Positions 27,368 through 36,590 of a stretch of DNA of 64,000 nt are shown in pieces. How positions within the stretch are numbered: the first letter of the stretch is position 1; each line of letters opens with the position of its first letter. The DNA comes from Bacillus sp. 03113 (GTDB taxonomy: Bacteria; Bacillota; Bacilli; Bacillales; Cytobacillaceae), in assembly GCF_006546985.1 (NCBI RefSeq), contig NZ_VATK01000005.1, positions 171,842 to 235,841 on the forward strand. The letters run 5' to 3'. The position numbers and the translations under genes were made by a program. The notes under the pieces were generated by a model, which was not told the DNA's origin, did no database searches, and saw only the letters and a program-made list of their open reading frames with translations.

Positions 27368-29521
27368 ATGACTGGTCTAAAAAATATTCAATTGGAGGGG
27401 AAAAGACTTGAGCGTTTAACCCCTCGTTTCCTCATTTATAAATATAGTATTTTATCACTTTGTTTTATTGCCATTTGTTTATTTTTACTTAGCCTCCCTA
27501 CTCTTTTTCATTCTATCCAAACAAACTGCATTGAAAAGACTTGTAATGAGGTTGGAGCAGTCCCGCCTGGACGTGCACAATTAGAAGCCATTGGTTGGAG
27601 CAATACAACTTATGCAGCCTTTTACACAGGAATGTATAGTTTGTTTGCATTGGTATTCATAGGAGCAGCATTTCTTATATTTATCAAAAAACCGAATAAT
27701 CGAATGAGCTTGTTTTCAATCCTAACACTATGTACCTTTGGCGTTACTTTCCCTGCGACGACTAGTGTTTTGGAAGGAAACCATGTCTTGATGGATTTTT
27801 TCATTAACTTGATATATGTGGCAAGTGTCATTAGCATTGTTATGTTCTTTTTTCTTTTTCCTAACGGCAAGTTTGTTCCGAAATGGTCAGGTTGGATTGT
27901 TGCGTTTTTAGTGATGAGTAGATGCATTGAATTTATCATCCCATCCTTAGGTTGGTCGCTGAATGACAACATTTTGACGATTGCGTTATGGTTAGTAGTT
28001 TGGCTGACTGCGCAGCTTATCTCTCAAATTTACCGGTTTCGTAAAATTTCCAGCCCTGCTGAACAGCAACAGACCAAATGGGTGGTATATGGATTTGGGG
28101 TCGTGACCATTGGATTTCTATCAATTGGTGTTATCCCTGTTTTCATTGACGAACGCTATATTACTGAAGGTGGACCGATAAAATTTGCGTTTATGAATCT
28201 AGGAATCCATTCTGTATTTATGCTTCTGCCAATCACTATAACGATTGCCATTTTACGAAATCGATTATGGGATATTGATCTCATTTTAAAACGGACATTT
28301 ATATATGGTGTTTTATCCTTATTTATTGTCGCGGTATACATTTTAGTCGTATGGTACTTAGGATTATTTTTCTGGCAGCAAGGAAGTCTTTTATTTTCTC
28401 TCATTGCGACTGCAATCGTTGCTGTCTCTTTTGGACCAATTAAAGAAAAGTTACAAAAGACAGCAAACAGATATTTATTTGGGGAAATAGAAAGTCCATA
28501 TAAGGCACTTGAACAATTAGTAAAGCATTATGAACAAACAATGGAATCAAATGAGGCCATGAAAATGGTTGCTCAAACGATAAAAGATTCGATGAGGCTG
28601 CCTTTTGTATCCATTACCGTTCATCATCAAAACGGCGAATTTTTTACGATTGAAACGGGAGTGGATCAAGACGAGAAGTTGACATATCCTGTCATCCATA
28701 AGGGTGAAGAGTTAGCAGTATTAGTGATTTCCCCTAGATATCCACAAGAAACATTCTCTAAAGCTGATCAAAATCTTCTGCAGCTACTAATCCGCCAAGC
28801 GGTGGTTATTATTAAAAGCTTGAAACATGATTTAGAAGTACGAATGCTGAATGAGAGTTTACAAGAATCACGCGAACGACTCGTCATTGCAAGAGAGGAA
28901 GAACGGCGAAGATTAAGGAGAAACCTTCACGATGATTTAGCACCCAGACTCGCAGCACTTGCACTGAATGCAGGTACTGCCGAAGACTTGATTAAGGAGA
29001 ATCCTGAAAAAGCTGTGGCAATGCTTTCAGATGTAAGAAATGTCATTCGTAAATCGGTTTCAGATATACGCCGACTTGTTCATGATCTCAGACCTCCAGC
29101 ATTAGATGAGCTTGGGATTGTAGGGGCAATTAAGGAACGAATCAATGACATTAAACCAAAGAACATCGCCCATGAGCATAGAATAGAGTTTGAGTTTTTT
29201 CCAGCTGAGCTACCTATCCTGCCTGCAGCTGTCGAGGTCGCTGCCTTTCGAATTGTAACAGAGGCACTCGTTAATGTCGTGAAACACTCCCAAGGGACGA
29301 AGTGTCAAATCATCATATATGTGAATGAACAGCATGAAACACTTGAACTTGAAATTATTGATAATGGCATTGGAATACCAGTTTCGTCCGTCACATTAAA
29401 AAATGGAATTGGCTTACATTCCATGAAAGAGCGAGCATATGAACTAGGTGGAGAATGGAAAATTGAACGACTAGAGAATGGGACACGAGTATGTGCCTCA
29501 TTACCAATTACGGACTATTGA
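27368..29521 (+). CDS. NarL-type sensor histidine kinase with ComP-like membrane part
   Basis: The 717-residue kinase has about eight N-terminal membrane helices (30-350), a GAF-like segment (about 385-480), a HisKA_3 domain (phospho-His521 in RRNLHDDLAPRLA) and an HATPase_c domain (DNGIGIPVSS, NGIGLHSMKERAYELGG). The helix-bounded texts FFLFPNGKFVPKW and RNRLWDIDLILKRTFIYG recur in polytopic NarL-family kinases including ComP. A Cys-containing loop (CIEKTCNEVG, about 54-63) follows helix 1 and may be disulfide-bonded outside the cell. The start is ATG 27368 behind GGAGGGG. Its stop overlaps the next possible start (TGATG), so it pairs with the downstream regulator. The signal is unknown. Confidence 0.88.
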   Translation: MTGLKNIQLEGKRLERLTPRFLIYKYSILSLCFIAICLFLLSLPTLFHSIQTNCIEKTCNEVGAVPPGRAQLEAIGWSNTTYAAFYTGMYSLFALVFIGAAFLIFIKKPNNRMSLFSILTLCTFGVTFPATTSVLEGNHVLMDFFINLIYVASVISIVMFFFLFPNGKFVPKWSGWIVAFLVMSRCIEFIIPSLGWSLNDNILTIALWLVVWLTAQLISQIYRFRKISSPAEQQQTKWVVYGFGVVTIGFLSIGVIPVFIDERYITEGGPIKFAFMNLGIHSVFMLLPITITIAILRNRLWDIDLILKRTFIYGVLSLFIVAVYILVVWYLGLFFWQQGSLLFSLIATAIVAVSFGPIKEKLQKTANRYLFGEIESPYKALEQLVKHYEQTMESNEAMKMVAQTIKDSMRLPFVSITVHHQNGEFFTIETGVDQDEKLTYPVIHKGEELAVLVISPRYPQETFSKADQNLLQLLIRQAVVIIKSLKHDLEVRMLNESLQESRERLVIAREEERRRLRRNLHDDLAPRLAALALNAGTAEDLIKENPEKAVAMLSDVRNVIRKSVSDIRRLVHDLRPPALDELGIVGAIKERINDIKPKNIAHEHRIEFEFFPAELPILPAAVEVAAFRIVTEALVNVVKHSQGTKCQIIIYVNEQHETLELEIIDNGIGIPVSSVTLKNGIGLHSMKERAYELGGEWKIERLENGTRVCASLPITDY

Positions 29522-29538
29522 TGATAGGTTGTGAGAAG

Positions 29539-30183
29539 ATGAAAAATTTGAGGATATTAATTGTTGACGATCACCCGATGTTTTGTCACGGTGTCAAAAC
29601 ATTGCTTGAAAGTAAACTAGGATTTGAAGTTGTAGGAGAAGCAACAAATGGTGAAGAAGCTGTTAAACTTGCTAAAACTCTTCAACCTGATGTGGTATTA
29701 ATGGACATCAGAATGCCAGGACTAAATGGCATTGAAGCCACTCGTCAGATTACTAGCCTACAATTAAACATAAAAGTTTTAATCGTCACCATGTTTGAAG
29801 ATGATTCTTCTGTCTTTACTGCTATGAGAGTCGGAGCGAGGGGTTATATTTTAAAAGATGCCGATCGGGATGAGATATTAAGAGCCATTCGAGCGGTAGG
29901 TGAAGGAGAAGCCATTTTCAGCCCTGAAATTGCCTCAAGACTCATTGAGTATTTTTCAACCGCTAATCCTGCAACAAGGGAAGAAGCTTTTCCCGATTTA
30001 TCTGCTAGAGAGCGTGAAGTATTATATATGATAGCTGACGGTGCGAATAATGTTAAGATTGCTGAGAGCTTAAACTTGAGTAAAAAGACGGTGGCTAATT
30101 ATATAACTGTTATTATGAATAAGCTTCAGGTTCAGGATCGGGATGAAGCGATTCGGTTGGCACGAGAGGCTAGGAGGTTGTAA
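29539..30183 (+). CDS. NarL/LuxR-family response regulator
   Basis: The receiver domain (1-120) has DD at 10-11, phospho-acceptor Asp56 in VVLMDIRMPGLNG, and Lys in ILKDAD. A C-terminal LuxR helix-turn-helix (about 148-214, LSAREREVLYMIADGANNVKIAE) binds DNA. It is the cognate partner of the kinase just upstream. The start is uncertain: ATG 29521 overlaps the kinase stop as TGATG but lacks a ribosome site; ATG 29539 follows the weak GTGAGAAG and matches the usual receiver start, so it is preferred (214 residues). Confidence 0.88.
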   Translation: MKNLRILIVDDHPMFCHGVKTLLESKLGFEVVGEATNGEEAVKLAKTLQPDVVLMDIRMPGLNGIEATRQITSLQLNIKVLIVTMFEDDSSVFTAMRVGARGYILKDADRDEILRAIRAVGEGEAIFSPEIASRLIEYFSTANPATREEAFPDLSAREREVLYMIADGANNVKIAESLNLSKKTVANYITVIMNKLQVQDRDEAIRLAREARRL

Positions 30184-30214
30184 TGATTTCATACAACTCT
30201 CCTGCCTCTCTTTT
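30164..30214 (+). terminator. Terminator formed with the end of the response-regulator gene
   Basis: GAGAGGC-ta-GGAG-g-TTGT pairs with ACAA-ct-CTCC-t-GCCTCTC followed by TTTT. The 5' arm lies in the last codons, and the stop codon sits at the edge of the loop. Confidence 0.8.
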
Positions 30215-30387
30215 GATACAATGCGTATTTTTTTATTTCAAAAATTAAAAAGGGTGAAATTTCAAATAATTTGGCGGGGTATTTAAGAATAAATAATTTG
30301 AAAATTAAATAAACATTCATAAATTCAATGGTTAAATATGGATTAATCTGTTAAAATAAGTTAAATTATTAAAAAGGGCGGAGAATT

Positions 30388-31233
30388 ATGTTTAATGCCA
30401 GTTATGAAAAAGACCAAATTTTAAAATATTATAATGATGGAGCTGAAATAGGTAGATTATACAGAGGGATCGGAAAAATTGAGTTCGAGAGAACAAAAGA
30501 AATAGTATTAAGGTATATAACAGATGAGAGAAAAGTGATATATGATATTGGAGGAGGAATAGGTGTCTATTCAAACTGGCTTGCAAATCTGGGGCATGAA
30601 GTTCATATGTTTGAACTAGCACCAAATGCCGTTCAATACGCAAAAGATGTAAATAACAGGAATAATCAAACAATATATAAAATAGAAGTTGCTGATGCAA
30701 GGGATATTAACAGACCAGACGAGAGTGCGGATGTAGTGCTCTTAATGGGGCCTTTATATCATTTGACAGAAAAAGAGGAAAGAATTAAATCCTTAATGGA
30801 AGCGTCCAGAATCCTTAAAAAAGATGGTTTTTTAATCGTTTCTGCTATTTCTAGATTTGGTTCTACTCTTTGGGGGCTGTCCGTTTTTGGGCAAAATAAC
30901 GAGTATATAAATGAAGCTGATTTTATGAAAATGCTTGAAAGAGAATTAACCGATGGTCAACATATAAGACCAAATAATAAAAAATACGATATTCACATTC
31001 CGCGGGCTTTTTTTCATACTCCGAATGAATTGAAGGAAGAAATAGAATTAGCAGGCTTTTATCACGAAAAAACAATAGCCGTTGAAGGTCCCGTATGGAT
31101 TGTTCCAACTTTTGAAGAAAAATGGGAACAAGAAGTAAGTAAAAGAAATTTATTAAAAATAAGCAGACTGGTAGAAGAACAAGAAAGCTTAATGGGGGTG
31201 AGCCCTCATATGCTGGCGATATGTAGGAAATAA
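30388..31233 (+). CDS. Class I SAM-dependent methyltransferase
   Basis: The 281-residue protein has a Rossmann methyltransferase fold: motif I VIYDIGGGIGVYSNWLA (about 50-66), an acidic strand 2 end VHMFELAPNAVQYA, motif II-like VADARDI, and VVLLMGPLYHLTEKEER (about 117-133), which resembles motif IV/post-IV of small-molecule methylases. AAAAGGGCGGAG precedes the ATG. The surrounding DNA is very AT-rich, and the gene stands alone between terminators, suggesting an acquired single-gene unit. The substrate cannot be told from the sequence. Confidence 0.8.
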   Translation: MFNASYEKDQILKYYNDGAEIGRLYRGIGKIEFERTKEIVLRYITDERKVIYDIGGGIGVYSNWLANLGHEVHMFELAPNAVQYAKDVNNRNNQTIYKIEVADARDINRPDESADVVLLMGPLYHLTEKEERIKSLMEASRILKKDGFLIVSAISRFGSTLWGLSVFGQNNEYINEADFMKMLERELTDGQHIRPNNKKYDIHIPRAFFHTPNELKEEIELAGFYHEKTIAVEGPVWIVPTFEEKWEQEVSKRNLLKISRLVEEQESLMGVSPHMLAICRK

Positions 31234-31292
31234 ATTTACTCTTTTCATGCAAATAGTATATTTTTTGAATAAATAGAACGATAAAAATAAAA

Positions 31293-31335
31293 GACAATCA
31301 CATATCAGACATGACTTAAATGTGATTATCTTTTT
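31293..31335 (+). terminator. Terminator after the methyltransferase
   Basis: GACAATCACAT pairs with ATGTGATTATC (one mismatch) and is followed by TTTTT. Confidence 0.75.
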
Positions 31336-31457
31336 AATATGGGATTCCATCGACAAGATTCGGACAACGATACGTATGCTAAGAAACAAGACAGTCTGGG
31401 TCTTTAGGTTGACAAACATCCGATAAAGGCGAAGTCGATGTATCTCTTTAGTACTAT

Positions 31458-31841
31458 TTAATTTGCCTTTAACTTGTAAAATTCACCTCTTACTGTCTGT
31501 GTATCATAGATAATTGTTAGTTGTTCAAATTTATTTTCATTTGTTGTCTGGAATATATCCACACACTCAAATGATACTAAGGTCCCATCCTTCATTGTCC
31601 AATCATAACGGAAATGTCCGGCACATACGTTTTCGTTTTCATTACTAGGAAATGTATTCAGTAATGTGATTTGAGATTGGCTTGTATCACTAAACAATTC
31701 TTTATAAAAGTGATTTGCGGAAACTTTTCCATATAAAGGTGATACAACGATAGCCTGTTCATCAAAAAGTGATAACATTTCATCAAGATTTCCTTGCTCT
31801 AAGGCATGTAAGTATTGTTCAATCAATTCTTTTGTACTCAT
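31458..31841 (-). CDS. NTF2-like (SnoaL-type) protein
   Basis: The 127-residue protein has the cone-shaped NTF2-like pattern: N-terminal helices (LIEQYLHALEQGNLDEMLSL), then strands DEQAIVVSPLYG, and a conserved aromatic FRYDWTMKDGTLVSFECVDIF. Such proteins are small-ligand enzymes or binding proteins, and no catalytic residues can be assigned here. TAAGGAG precedes the ATG. It starts 16 bases downstream of tetR and shares its transcript, so it is probably induced by whatever ligand the repressor binds. Confidence 0.78.
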   Translation of the reverse strand: MSTKELIEQYLHALEQGNLDEMLSLFDEQAIVVSPLYGKVSANHFYKELFSDTSQSQITLLNTFPSNENENVCAGHFRYDWTMKDGTLVSFECVDIFQTTNENKFEQLTIIYDTQTVRGEFYKLKAN

Positions 31842-31857
31842 TTCATCTAACTCCTTA

Positions 31858-32424
31858 TTATTTTCTTAATCCGTTCCAAAAGATTTCCCAAGATACAGGG
31901 AACTTTTGTTCAAACCGCTCAATACCACCGTAAAGTAATGCTACAAATAGCCCATCCAGTAGGGTCATAAAAGCTAGAGTTCCTTCGCTAGCTTTATGCG
32001 AAAACTTGGTGGTGTTTAAAAATGACTGCTTTACCATATTTTCAAGTCCTAAGAAGTATAGATTGAAACTTGTAACAACCTCTTCTTTTAAATGTAAAGG
32101 TGGCATGAAAGCCATACGAAGTACAAATTTCATATTTCCTTCCTCGTTTCGAAGAAACCGCTCTTTCAAATACAACACCATTATTTTCAGATGCTCTTGC
32201 AAGTCAGGATGAGAATGGGTAAAAAACTGATTTAAAAATTGAGTCTCTTTTTCGATAACTTGATTCATAATCGCAAGGAAAAGATCATCTTTATTTTTGA
32301 AATGGGAATAAATAGATTGCTTTTTTATGCCCACTTCTTCTGCAATATCTGAAAGAGAAGTTCCTTCATAGCCCTTTTCAACAAAGTGCAATAACGCCGC
32401 TTGTTTGATTTGGTTAATTTTCAT
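31858..32424 (-). CDS. TetR-family transcriptional repressor
   Basis: The N-terminal helix-turn-helix (KQAALLHFVEKGYEGTSLSD, IAEEVGIKKQSIYSHFKNKDDLF, about residues 5-52) is a textbook TetR domain; the rest (188 residues in all) is the ligand-binding helical domain. The start is ATG 32424 behind GGGAGGTGA; an upstream in-frame ATG lies beyond the promoter. A perfect 18-bp palindrome sits between the promoter and the ribosome site, so the gene is almost certainly self-repressed together with the NTF2-like gene downstream. The ligand is unknown. Confidence 0.88.
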   Translation of the reverse strand: MKINQIKQAALLHFVEKGYEGTSLSDIAEEVGIKKQSIYSHFKNKDDLFLAIMNQVIEKETQFLNQFFTHSHPDLQEHLKIMVLYLKERFLRNEEGNMKFVLRMAFMPPLHLKEEVVTSFNLYFLGLENMVKQSFLNTTKFSHKASEGTLAFMTLLDGLFVALLYGGIERFEQKFPVSWEIFWNGLRK

Positions 32425-32436
32425 TTCGTCACCTCC

Positions 32437-32454
32437 CTGACGAACGTTCGTCAG
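32437..32454. promoter_or_regulatory. Palindromic operator of the TetR gene
   Basis: CTGACGAACGTTCGTCAG is a perfect 18-bp palindrome between the -10 box and the ribosome site of the minus-strand tetR gene. Length and place are typical of TetR-family operators. Confidence 0.75.
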
Positions 32455-32458
32455 TTTG

Positions 32459-32487
32459 ATTATATATAAAAATCTAAAGAATGGCAA
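32459..32487 (-). promoter_or_regulatory. Sigma-A promoter of tetR
   Basis: On the minus strand TTGCCA and a perfect TATAAT are 17 bases apart, five bases before the palindromic operator. Confidence 0.7.
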
Positions 32488-32864
32488 GGGTATTAAAGAA
32501 ATGCCTACCTAGGTATAACATATACATGGTAGGTTTCCTTGCGGATATTTTAAGATATTAGATTTGTTGTTTGCTAAGAGATTATGTGAAATGTATAAAA
32601 AGAAAATTTGTTTTATGGTTGAAAGATTAAAAGAGAACTTTAGGACGTTTTTTGTTTAGTGATGTGGAAGACTATCAGCCTCTCGAAAGAAAATTACTTC
32701 AAAAAAATATAAGAACGAAAGGGTATCATATTATGTTCTTTATTAGTAGAAACAACTCATACAAAGTAAGATGAAAATTCATATGAAAACCCAATTGTTA
32801 TAAGGGAAAGCATTAAGACCTAGGCGGTGGTTGGCTATAGTGATCCAGATTATAGAACCCATTT
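32488..32864. other. Intergenic region without recognised gene
   Basis: These 377 AT-rich bases lie between the divergent tetR promoter and the 3' end of the acetyltransferase gene. CCTACC and GGTAGG around 32506-32534 could form a weak hairpin. No ORF has both a ribosome site and a recognisable product. Confidence 0.5.
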
Positions 32865-33362
32865 TTATAACTCCAAATGATAAATAAACATCTCACCTTT
32901 TTTCCCCATAGCTCGTATTCCCTTGTCTATAAACCCGCATTTTTGATAAACATGCTGGGCGGCCTTATTCCTTGCATTTACAGCTAGAATGATTTCGTTT
33001 TTGTCTGGAAAGTGTTCTCTTACAAATGAGGGGAGCAATTTTAATGACTTCGTAGCAATCCCTTTCCCTTGAAAGAGAGTATTAATAGAGTAAGCTCTTA
33101 ATAAAATTGCTTTTCGATTGTGATAATATTCTTTTACTCCTTCCCAGCCGTGAAGGATAAAAAATCCTGCAATTTCATCGTTTATAAGTATTACAAATGG
33201 ATAGCGATCATTGTCTGCTTCACAATCTGCAATGGCTGCTAATGGTAGTGAAGTATATTGTACTTGTTCTAGAGGTAAGAAATAATTTTTTAGAAGCAGC
33301 TTATGTTCTGGTCGATAAAAATCTATTTTGATTTTAGACTCAAAAGTTTTTATATCCAACAT
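32865..33362 (-). CDS. GNAT family acetyltransferase
   Basis: This 165-residue GNAT-fold protein has the acetyl-CoA binding pattern in INTLFQGKGIATKSLKLLPS (about 93-112, Q-x-x-G-x-A) and the late ARNKAAQHVYQKCGFIDKG motif. The N-terminus (FYRPEHKLLLKNYFLPLEQV) is that of GNATs whose substrates are unknown. TGAGGTGAAAA precedes the ATG. It is divergent from the arginine transporter operon across a 350-base gap. Confidence 0.82.
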   Translation of the reverse strand: MLDIKTFESKIKIDFYRPEHKLLLKNYFLPLEQVQYTSLPLAAIADCEADNDRYPFVILINDEIAGFFILHGWEGVKEYYHNRKAILLRAYSINTLFQGKGIATKSLKLLPSFVREHFPDKNEIILAVNARNKAAQHVYQKCGFIDKGIRAMGKKGEMFIYHLEL

Positions 33363-33713
33363 TTATGTATTTTCACCTCATACTCTCATCGATATGATTT
33401 TTATCCTTAGTTCTTTATTGTCCTTTTTTCAATAGACTCCTACATATAAAAGTTGGTATTTTCTATTCTATCAAAAGAATTAGAATATTCAATTCTTATG
33501 AAAAAATAAACTATTTTATTATATTAAATTTTTGCAAATAAAGCTATTCTTCAGAAAAGTAGAACTTTGTCGTATATTGTCCGAAATCTATTGTATTACA
33601 AAGTGGTTGTGTTAAAATACGACTTGTTGTATAGAAATTCAACCAACTTTGCTTGTATCTTTTCTTTTATATTAGAAGAAACTAACTATATTTATATTAT
33701 TGGAGGAAAATAA
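33363..33713. other. Divergent promoter region upstream of artP
   Basis: The gap is very AT-rich. It holds a possible artP promoter (33591-33618), and TATGAAAAAATAAACT near 33497 only loosely resembles an ARG box. AhrC control is therefore inferred from B. subtilis rather than shown by a clear site. Confidence 0.4.
33591..33618 (+). promoter_or_regulatory. Candidate promoter of the arginine transporter operon
   Basis: TTGTAT and TAAAAT are 16 bases apart, about 95 bases before the artP ATG. Confidence 0.4.
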
Positions 33714-34487
33714 ATGAAAAAAATAGTATCGATTTCTCTGATCGTTTGTTTCCTGTTTGGTGTGTTAACTGCATGTGGAACAAAAGATCAATCAGCAGAT
33801 AAAAGTGATAAAAAAGTTTTAACAATGGGAACCTCAGCTGAGTATCCGCCATTTGAGTATGTAGATACCTCTAAAGGAGAAGATATCATTGGATTTGATA
33901 TCGACTTAGCAAAAGCGATTGCTTCGAAGTTAGGCTATGAGGTTAAGGTTCAAGATATGGATTTTAACGGATTGATCCCAGCTTTAGAAGCAAAAAAAAT
34001 CGATTTTGTTTTAGCAGGAATGACTCCAACTGAAAAACGAAAACAAAGTGTTGATTTCAGTGAAGTTTATTATACAGCTCATCATATGATCGTATCGAAA
34101 AAAGAGAGCAATATTAAAAGTGTTGAAGATCTGAATGGGAAAACGGTCGGTGTGCAATTAACCTCTATTCAAGAAGATAAAGCAAAAGAGCTTGCTAAAT
34201 CCATCAATTTGAAAATTGAAAATCGCAACCGAATTCCTGAGTTAATTCAAGATATTAAAACAGGTCGTTTTGATGCAGCTATTATTGAAGATTTAGTCGC
34301 AAAAGGATTTTTAGAGAAAAATAAAGATCTTACTGGCGTTACGATTGCGGGATCTGAAGAGGAAGCAGGCTCTGCAATGGCTTTTCCTAAAGGCAGTAAG
34401 CTAACCGAAGATTTTAATAATGAATTAAAGAAAATGAAAGAAAACGGTGAGCTTGATAAGTTAATCGTTAAATGGTTTGGAAAATAA
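33714..34487 (+). CDS. artP: Arginine ABC transporter substrate-binding lipoprotein
   Basis: The signal peptide ends in the lipobox LTAC (Cys21), so the mature protein is a membrane-anchored lipoprotein. The rest is a type II periplasmic binding fold of the polar amino-acid family: MGTSAEYPPFEYVD, GFDIDLAKAIASKLGY, FVLAGMTPTEKRKQSVDFS (about 98-116). Length (257) and neighbours match B. subtilis YqiX (ArtP). It captures arginine outside the membrane and feeds it to the permease and ATPase that follow. A hairpin between it and artQ would keep its expression higher than theirs. Confidence 0.92.
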   Translation: MKKIVSISLIVCFLFGVLTACGTKDQSADKSDKKVLTMGTSAEYPPFEYVDTSKGEDIIGFDIDLAKAIASKLGYEVKVQDMDFNGLIPALEAKKIDFVLAGMTPTEKRKQSVDFSEVYYTAHHMIVSKKESNIKSVEDLNGKTVGVQLTSIQEDKAKELAKSINLKIENRNRIPELIQDIKTGRFDAAIIEDLVAKGFLEKNKDLTGVTIAGSEEEAGSAMAFPKGSKLTEDFNNELKKMKENGELDKLIVKWFGK

Positions 34488-34496
34488 TGAAATGTA

Positions 34497-34529
34497 AAGC
34501 GTTCAGCGGGAAATCCCCTGAGCGTTTTT
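34497..34529 (+). terminator. Partial terminator between artP and artQ
   Basis: AGCGTTCAGCGGG pairs imperfectly with CCCCTGAGCGTTT, followed by TTTTTG. Such weak terminators after the binding-protein gene commonly reduce downstream expression in ABC operons. Confidence 0.65.
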
Positions 34530-34573
34530 GCCCATATGTAAATGAGTATTGAAAGAAAGGATTGAATATCGAT

Positions 34574-35233
34574 ATGAGTTTAGATTTTCAACCGATTATT
34601 CCAACGATTCCTTACATATTAAAAGGACTTGGAGTTACGCTAAAAATTGTTTCTTTAGCTGGGGTAATTGGTTTTATCTTTGGAATAATATTATCCATAT
34701 TAAAAATTAGTCAGATCAAAGTTTTAACATTTTTGGCGGATGCTTATACGTCTATTTTTCGTGGAACTCCCCTTGTCTTGCAGCTGATGATCATTTATTA
34801 CGGATTGCCACAAGTAATCGGTTATCAAATAGAACCAGCAACAGCGGCCATCCTCTCTTTTGGGCTAAATTCAGCTGCGTATATTTCTGAAATTATTCGA
34901 GCGGGTATTCTTGCGGTTGATAAAGGTCAAAGTGAAGCAGCAATGGCGCTTGGTGTTCCTTCCAGGTTCACAATGCTGGATATCATTTTACCTCAAGCAT
35001 TAAAAAATATTTTGCCTGCTCTCTTAAATGAGTTTATTTCCTTAACGAAGGAATCAGCGATTGTAACAGTTATAGGAGTAACCGATGTAATGAGAAGAGC
35101 GTATATCGTAGGTGGAGACAAGTATTCTTATTTTGAACCTTTGCTTATCGCCGGGCTTGTTTATTATATACTCGTTTCTATCTTAACCCTTTTAGGAAAA
35201 TCTCTTGAAAGGAGAATGAGAAAAAGTGATTAA
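34574..35233 (+). CDS. artQ: Arginine ABC transporter permease
   Basis: The 219-residue integral membrane protein of the His/Glu/Arg permease family has about five helices. The ATPase-contact EAA loop is seen as [24 protein letters not shown] (about 121-144), here quoted in part. The start is ATG 34574, twelve bases after AAAGAAAGGA; the TTG at 34562 directly abuts that site. This gives exactly the length I recall for YqiY. Its last eight bases overlap artR. Confidence 0.92.
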   Translation: MSLDFQPIIPTIPYILKGLGVTLKIVSLAGVIGFIFGIILSILKISQIKVLTFLADAYTSIFRGTPLVLQLMIIYYGLPQVIGYQIEPATAAILSFGLNSAAYISEIIRAGILAVDKGQSEAAMALGVPSRFTMLDIILPQALKNILPALLNEFISLTKESAIVTVIGVTDVMRRAYIVGGDKYSYFEPLLIAGLVYYILVSILTLLGKSLERRMRKSD

Positions 35234-35948
35234 AGTTGAAGAACTGTATAAATCATACGGTAAATTAGAAGTTTTAAATGGAATTAGTACTCAAATAAAC
35301 GAAGGAGAGGTAGTTGCTATTATTGGCCCTTCGGGATCTGGTAAATCTACTTTTCTACGTTGTTTAAATTTATTAGAGGCACCAACCAAGGGAGTTATAT
35401 ATATTGGTAACACAGAAATAACCAATCCAAACACAAATATCATGAAAATCAGGCAGAATGTTGGCATGGTTTTTCAGCATTTTTATCTATTTCCTCATAA
35501 AACGGTATTGCAAAATATAACGTATGCACCGATAAAGGTGAAGAAAATGCCGAAAGCTGAAGCAGAAAAAATGGCAATGGAACTTCTTCAAAAAGTAGGC
35601 TTATCAGAAAAAGCAAAGCAATATCCGAATCGTTTATCTGGCGGACAAAAGCAGCGGGTCGCTATTGCAAGAGCATTAGCGATGGATCCAAAAGTAATGT
35701 TATTTGATGAACCAACTTCAGCTCTTGATCCGGAAATGGTAAAGGAAGTATTAGATGTTATGAAATCACTTGCCCATACTGGGATGACAATGGCCATTGT
35801 TACTCATGAAATGGGATTTGCGCGTGAGGTAGCGGATCGGGTGCTCTTCTTAGATGGGGGAAAGATCGTAGAGGATGCAAGTCCTGAATCATTTTTTTCT
35901 AATCCGAAAAGTGATAGGGCAAAAGAGTTCTTGGAAAAAATTCTGTAA
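35226..35948 (+). CDS. artR: Arginine ABC transporter ATPase
   Basis: The 240-residue ABC ATPase has Walker [10 protein letters not shown] (about 33-41), Q-loop VFQHF, signature LSGGQKQR (about 137-144), Walker [15 protein letters not shown] and the switch histidine in THEMGFA. It powers arginine import through ArtQ. The GTG start is behind GAAAGGAG inside the end of artQ, indicating coupled translation. Confidence 0.94.
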   Translation: MIKVEELYKSYGKLEVLNGISTQINEGEVVAIIGPSGSGKSTFLRCLNLLEAPTKGVIYIGNTEITNPNTNIMKIRQNVGMVFQHFYLFPHKTVLQNITYAPIKVKKMPKAEAEKMAMELLQKVGLSEKAKQYPNRLSGGQKQRVAIARALAMDPKVMLFDEPTSALDPEMVKEVLDVMKSLAHTGMTMAIVTHEMGFAREVADRVLFLDGGKIVEDASPESFFSNPKSDRAKEFLEKIL

Positions 35949-36036
35949 AGTATTAGAAATTAGCATAATCTAGAAAACTTAGGACACCTTATCTTTAACT
36001 GACAGAAAAATTAGATCAATAACAGATGGTGTTCTT

Positions 36037-36549
36037 ATGTTAAAATATTTTCTTTCTATGTTATTCGTCTTTACAATGTCACCCATTTGGCCTTTAGGTC
36101 CAAATCCAATCGAAGGCGACCCTTTTATTATTGTCAATAAACAACTTAATCAAGTGGCCTTTATTCATGAAAATAGAGTTCAAACGATTGTTAGTGTCGC
36201 AACGGGAAAAACAAAGGAAATGACACCTGAAGGACTTTTTACAGTGACCGTGAAGGCAATAAATCCTTATTATCGCAAAAAGAATATTCCAGGCGGTGAC
36301 CCGAAAAATCCGTTAGGAACGAGATGGATTGGGTTTGATGCAGAAAGAACAGATGGAAGAATTTACGGTATCCATGGGACGAACAACCCAGCATCAATCG
36401 GAAGCTATGTATCACAAGGCTGTATTCGAATGCAAAATGAGGCTGTTGAGTCATTGTACGATTTAATCCCATTAGGTACAAAAATATTAATCATATCTTC
36501 TTCAGAAGCTTTTCAGGATTTAGGGAAGGAATATGGAGCGATTCAATAA
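36037..36549 (+). CDS. yqjB: L,D-transpeptidase with YkuD domain
   Basis: The 170-residue secreted enzyme has an N-terminal hydrophobic signal (about 2-20) followed directly by the YkuD catalytic domain. The active-site signature HGTNNPASIGSYVSQGCIRM (about 114-133) includes the catalytic cysteine. Such enzymes make 3-3 peptidoglycan cross-links or attach peptides to the wall, and in bacilli several act in the spore cortex. It resembles B. subtilis YqjB, and the position next to yqjE fits. No terminator separates it from artR, and no LysM domain is present. Confidence 0.85.
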   Translation: MLKYFLSMLFVFTMSPIWPLGPNPIEGDPFIIVNKQLNQVAFIHENRVQTIVSVATGKTKEMTPEGLFTVTVKAINPYYRKKNIPGGDPKNPLGTRWIGFDAERTDGRIYGIHGTNNPASIGSYVSQGCIRMQNEAVESLYDLIPLGTKILIISSSEAFQDLGKEYGAIQ

Positions 36550-36590
36550 ATTGAGGATGAACCAATGAATAGTGATAATTGTTGATTGTA

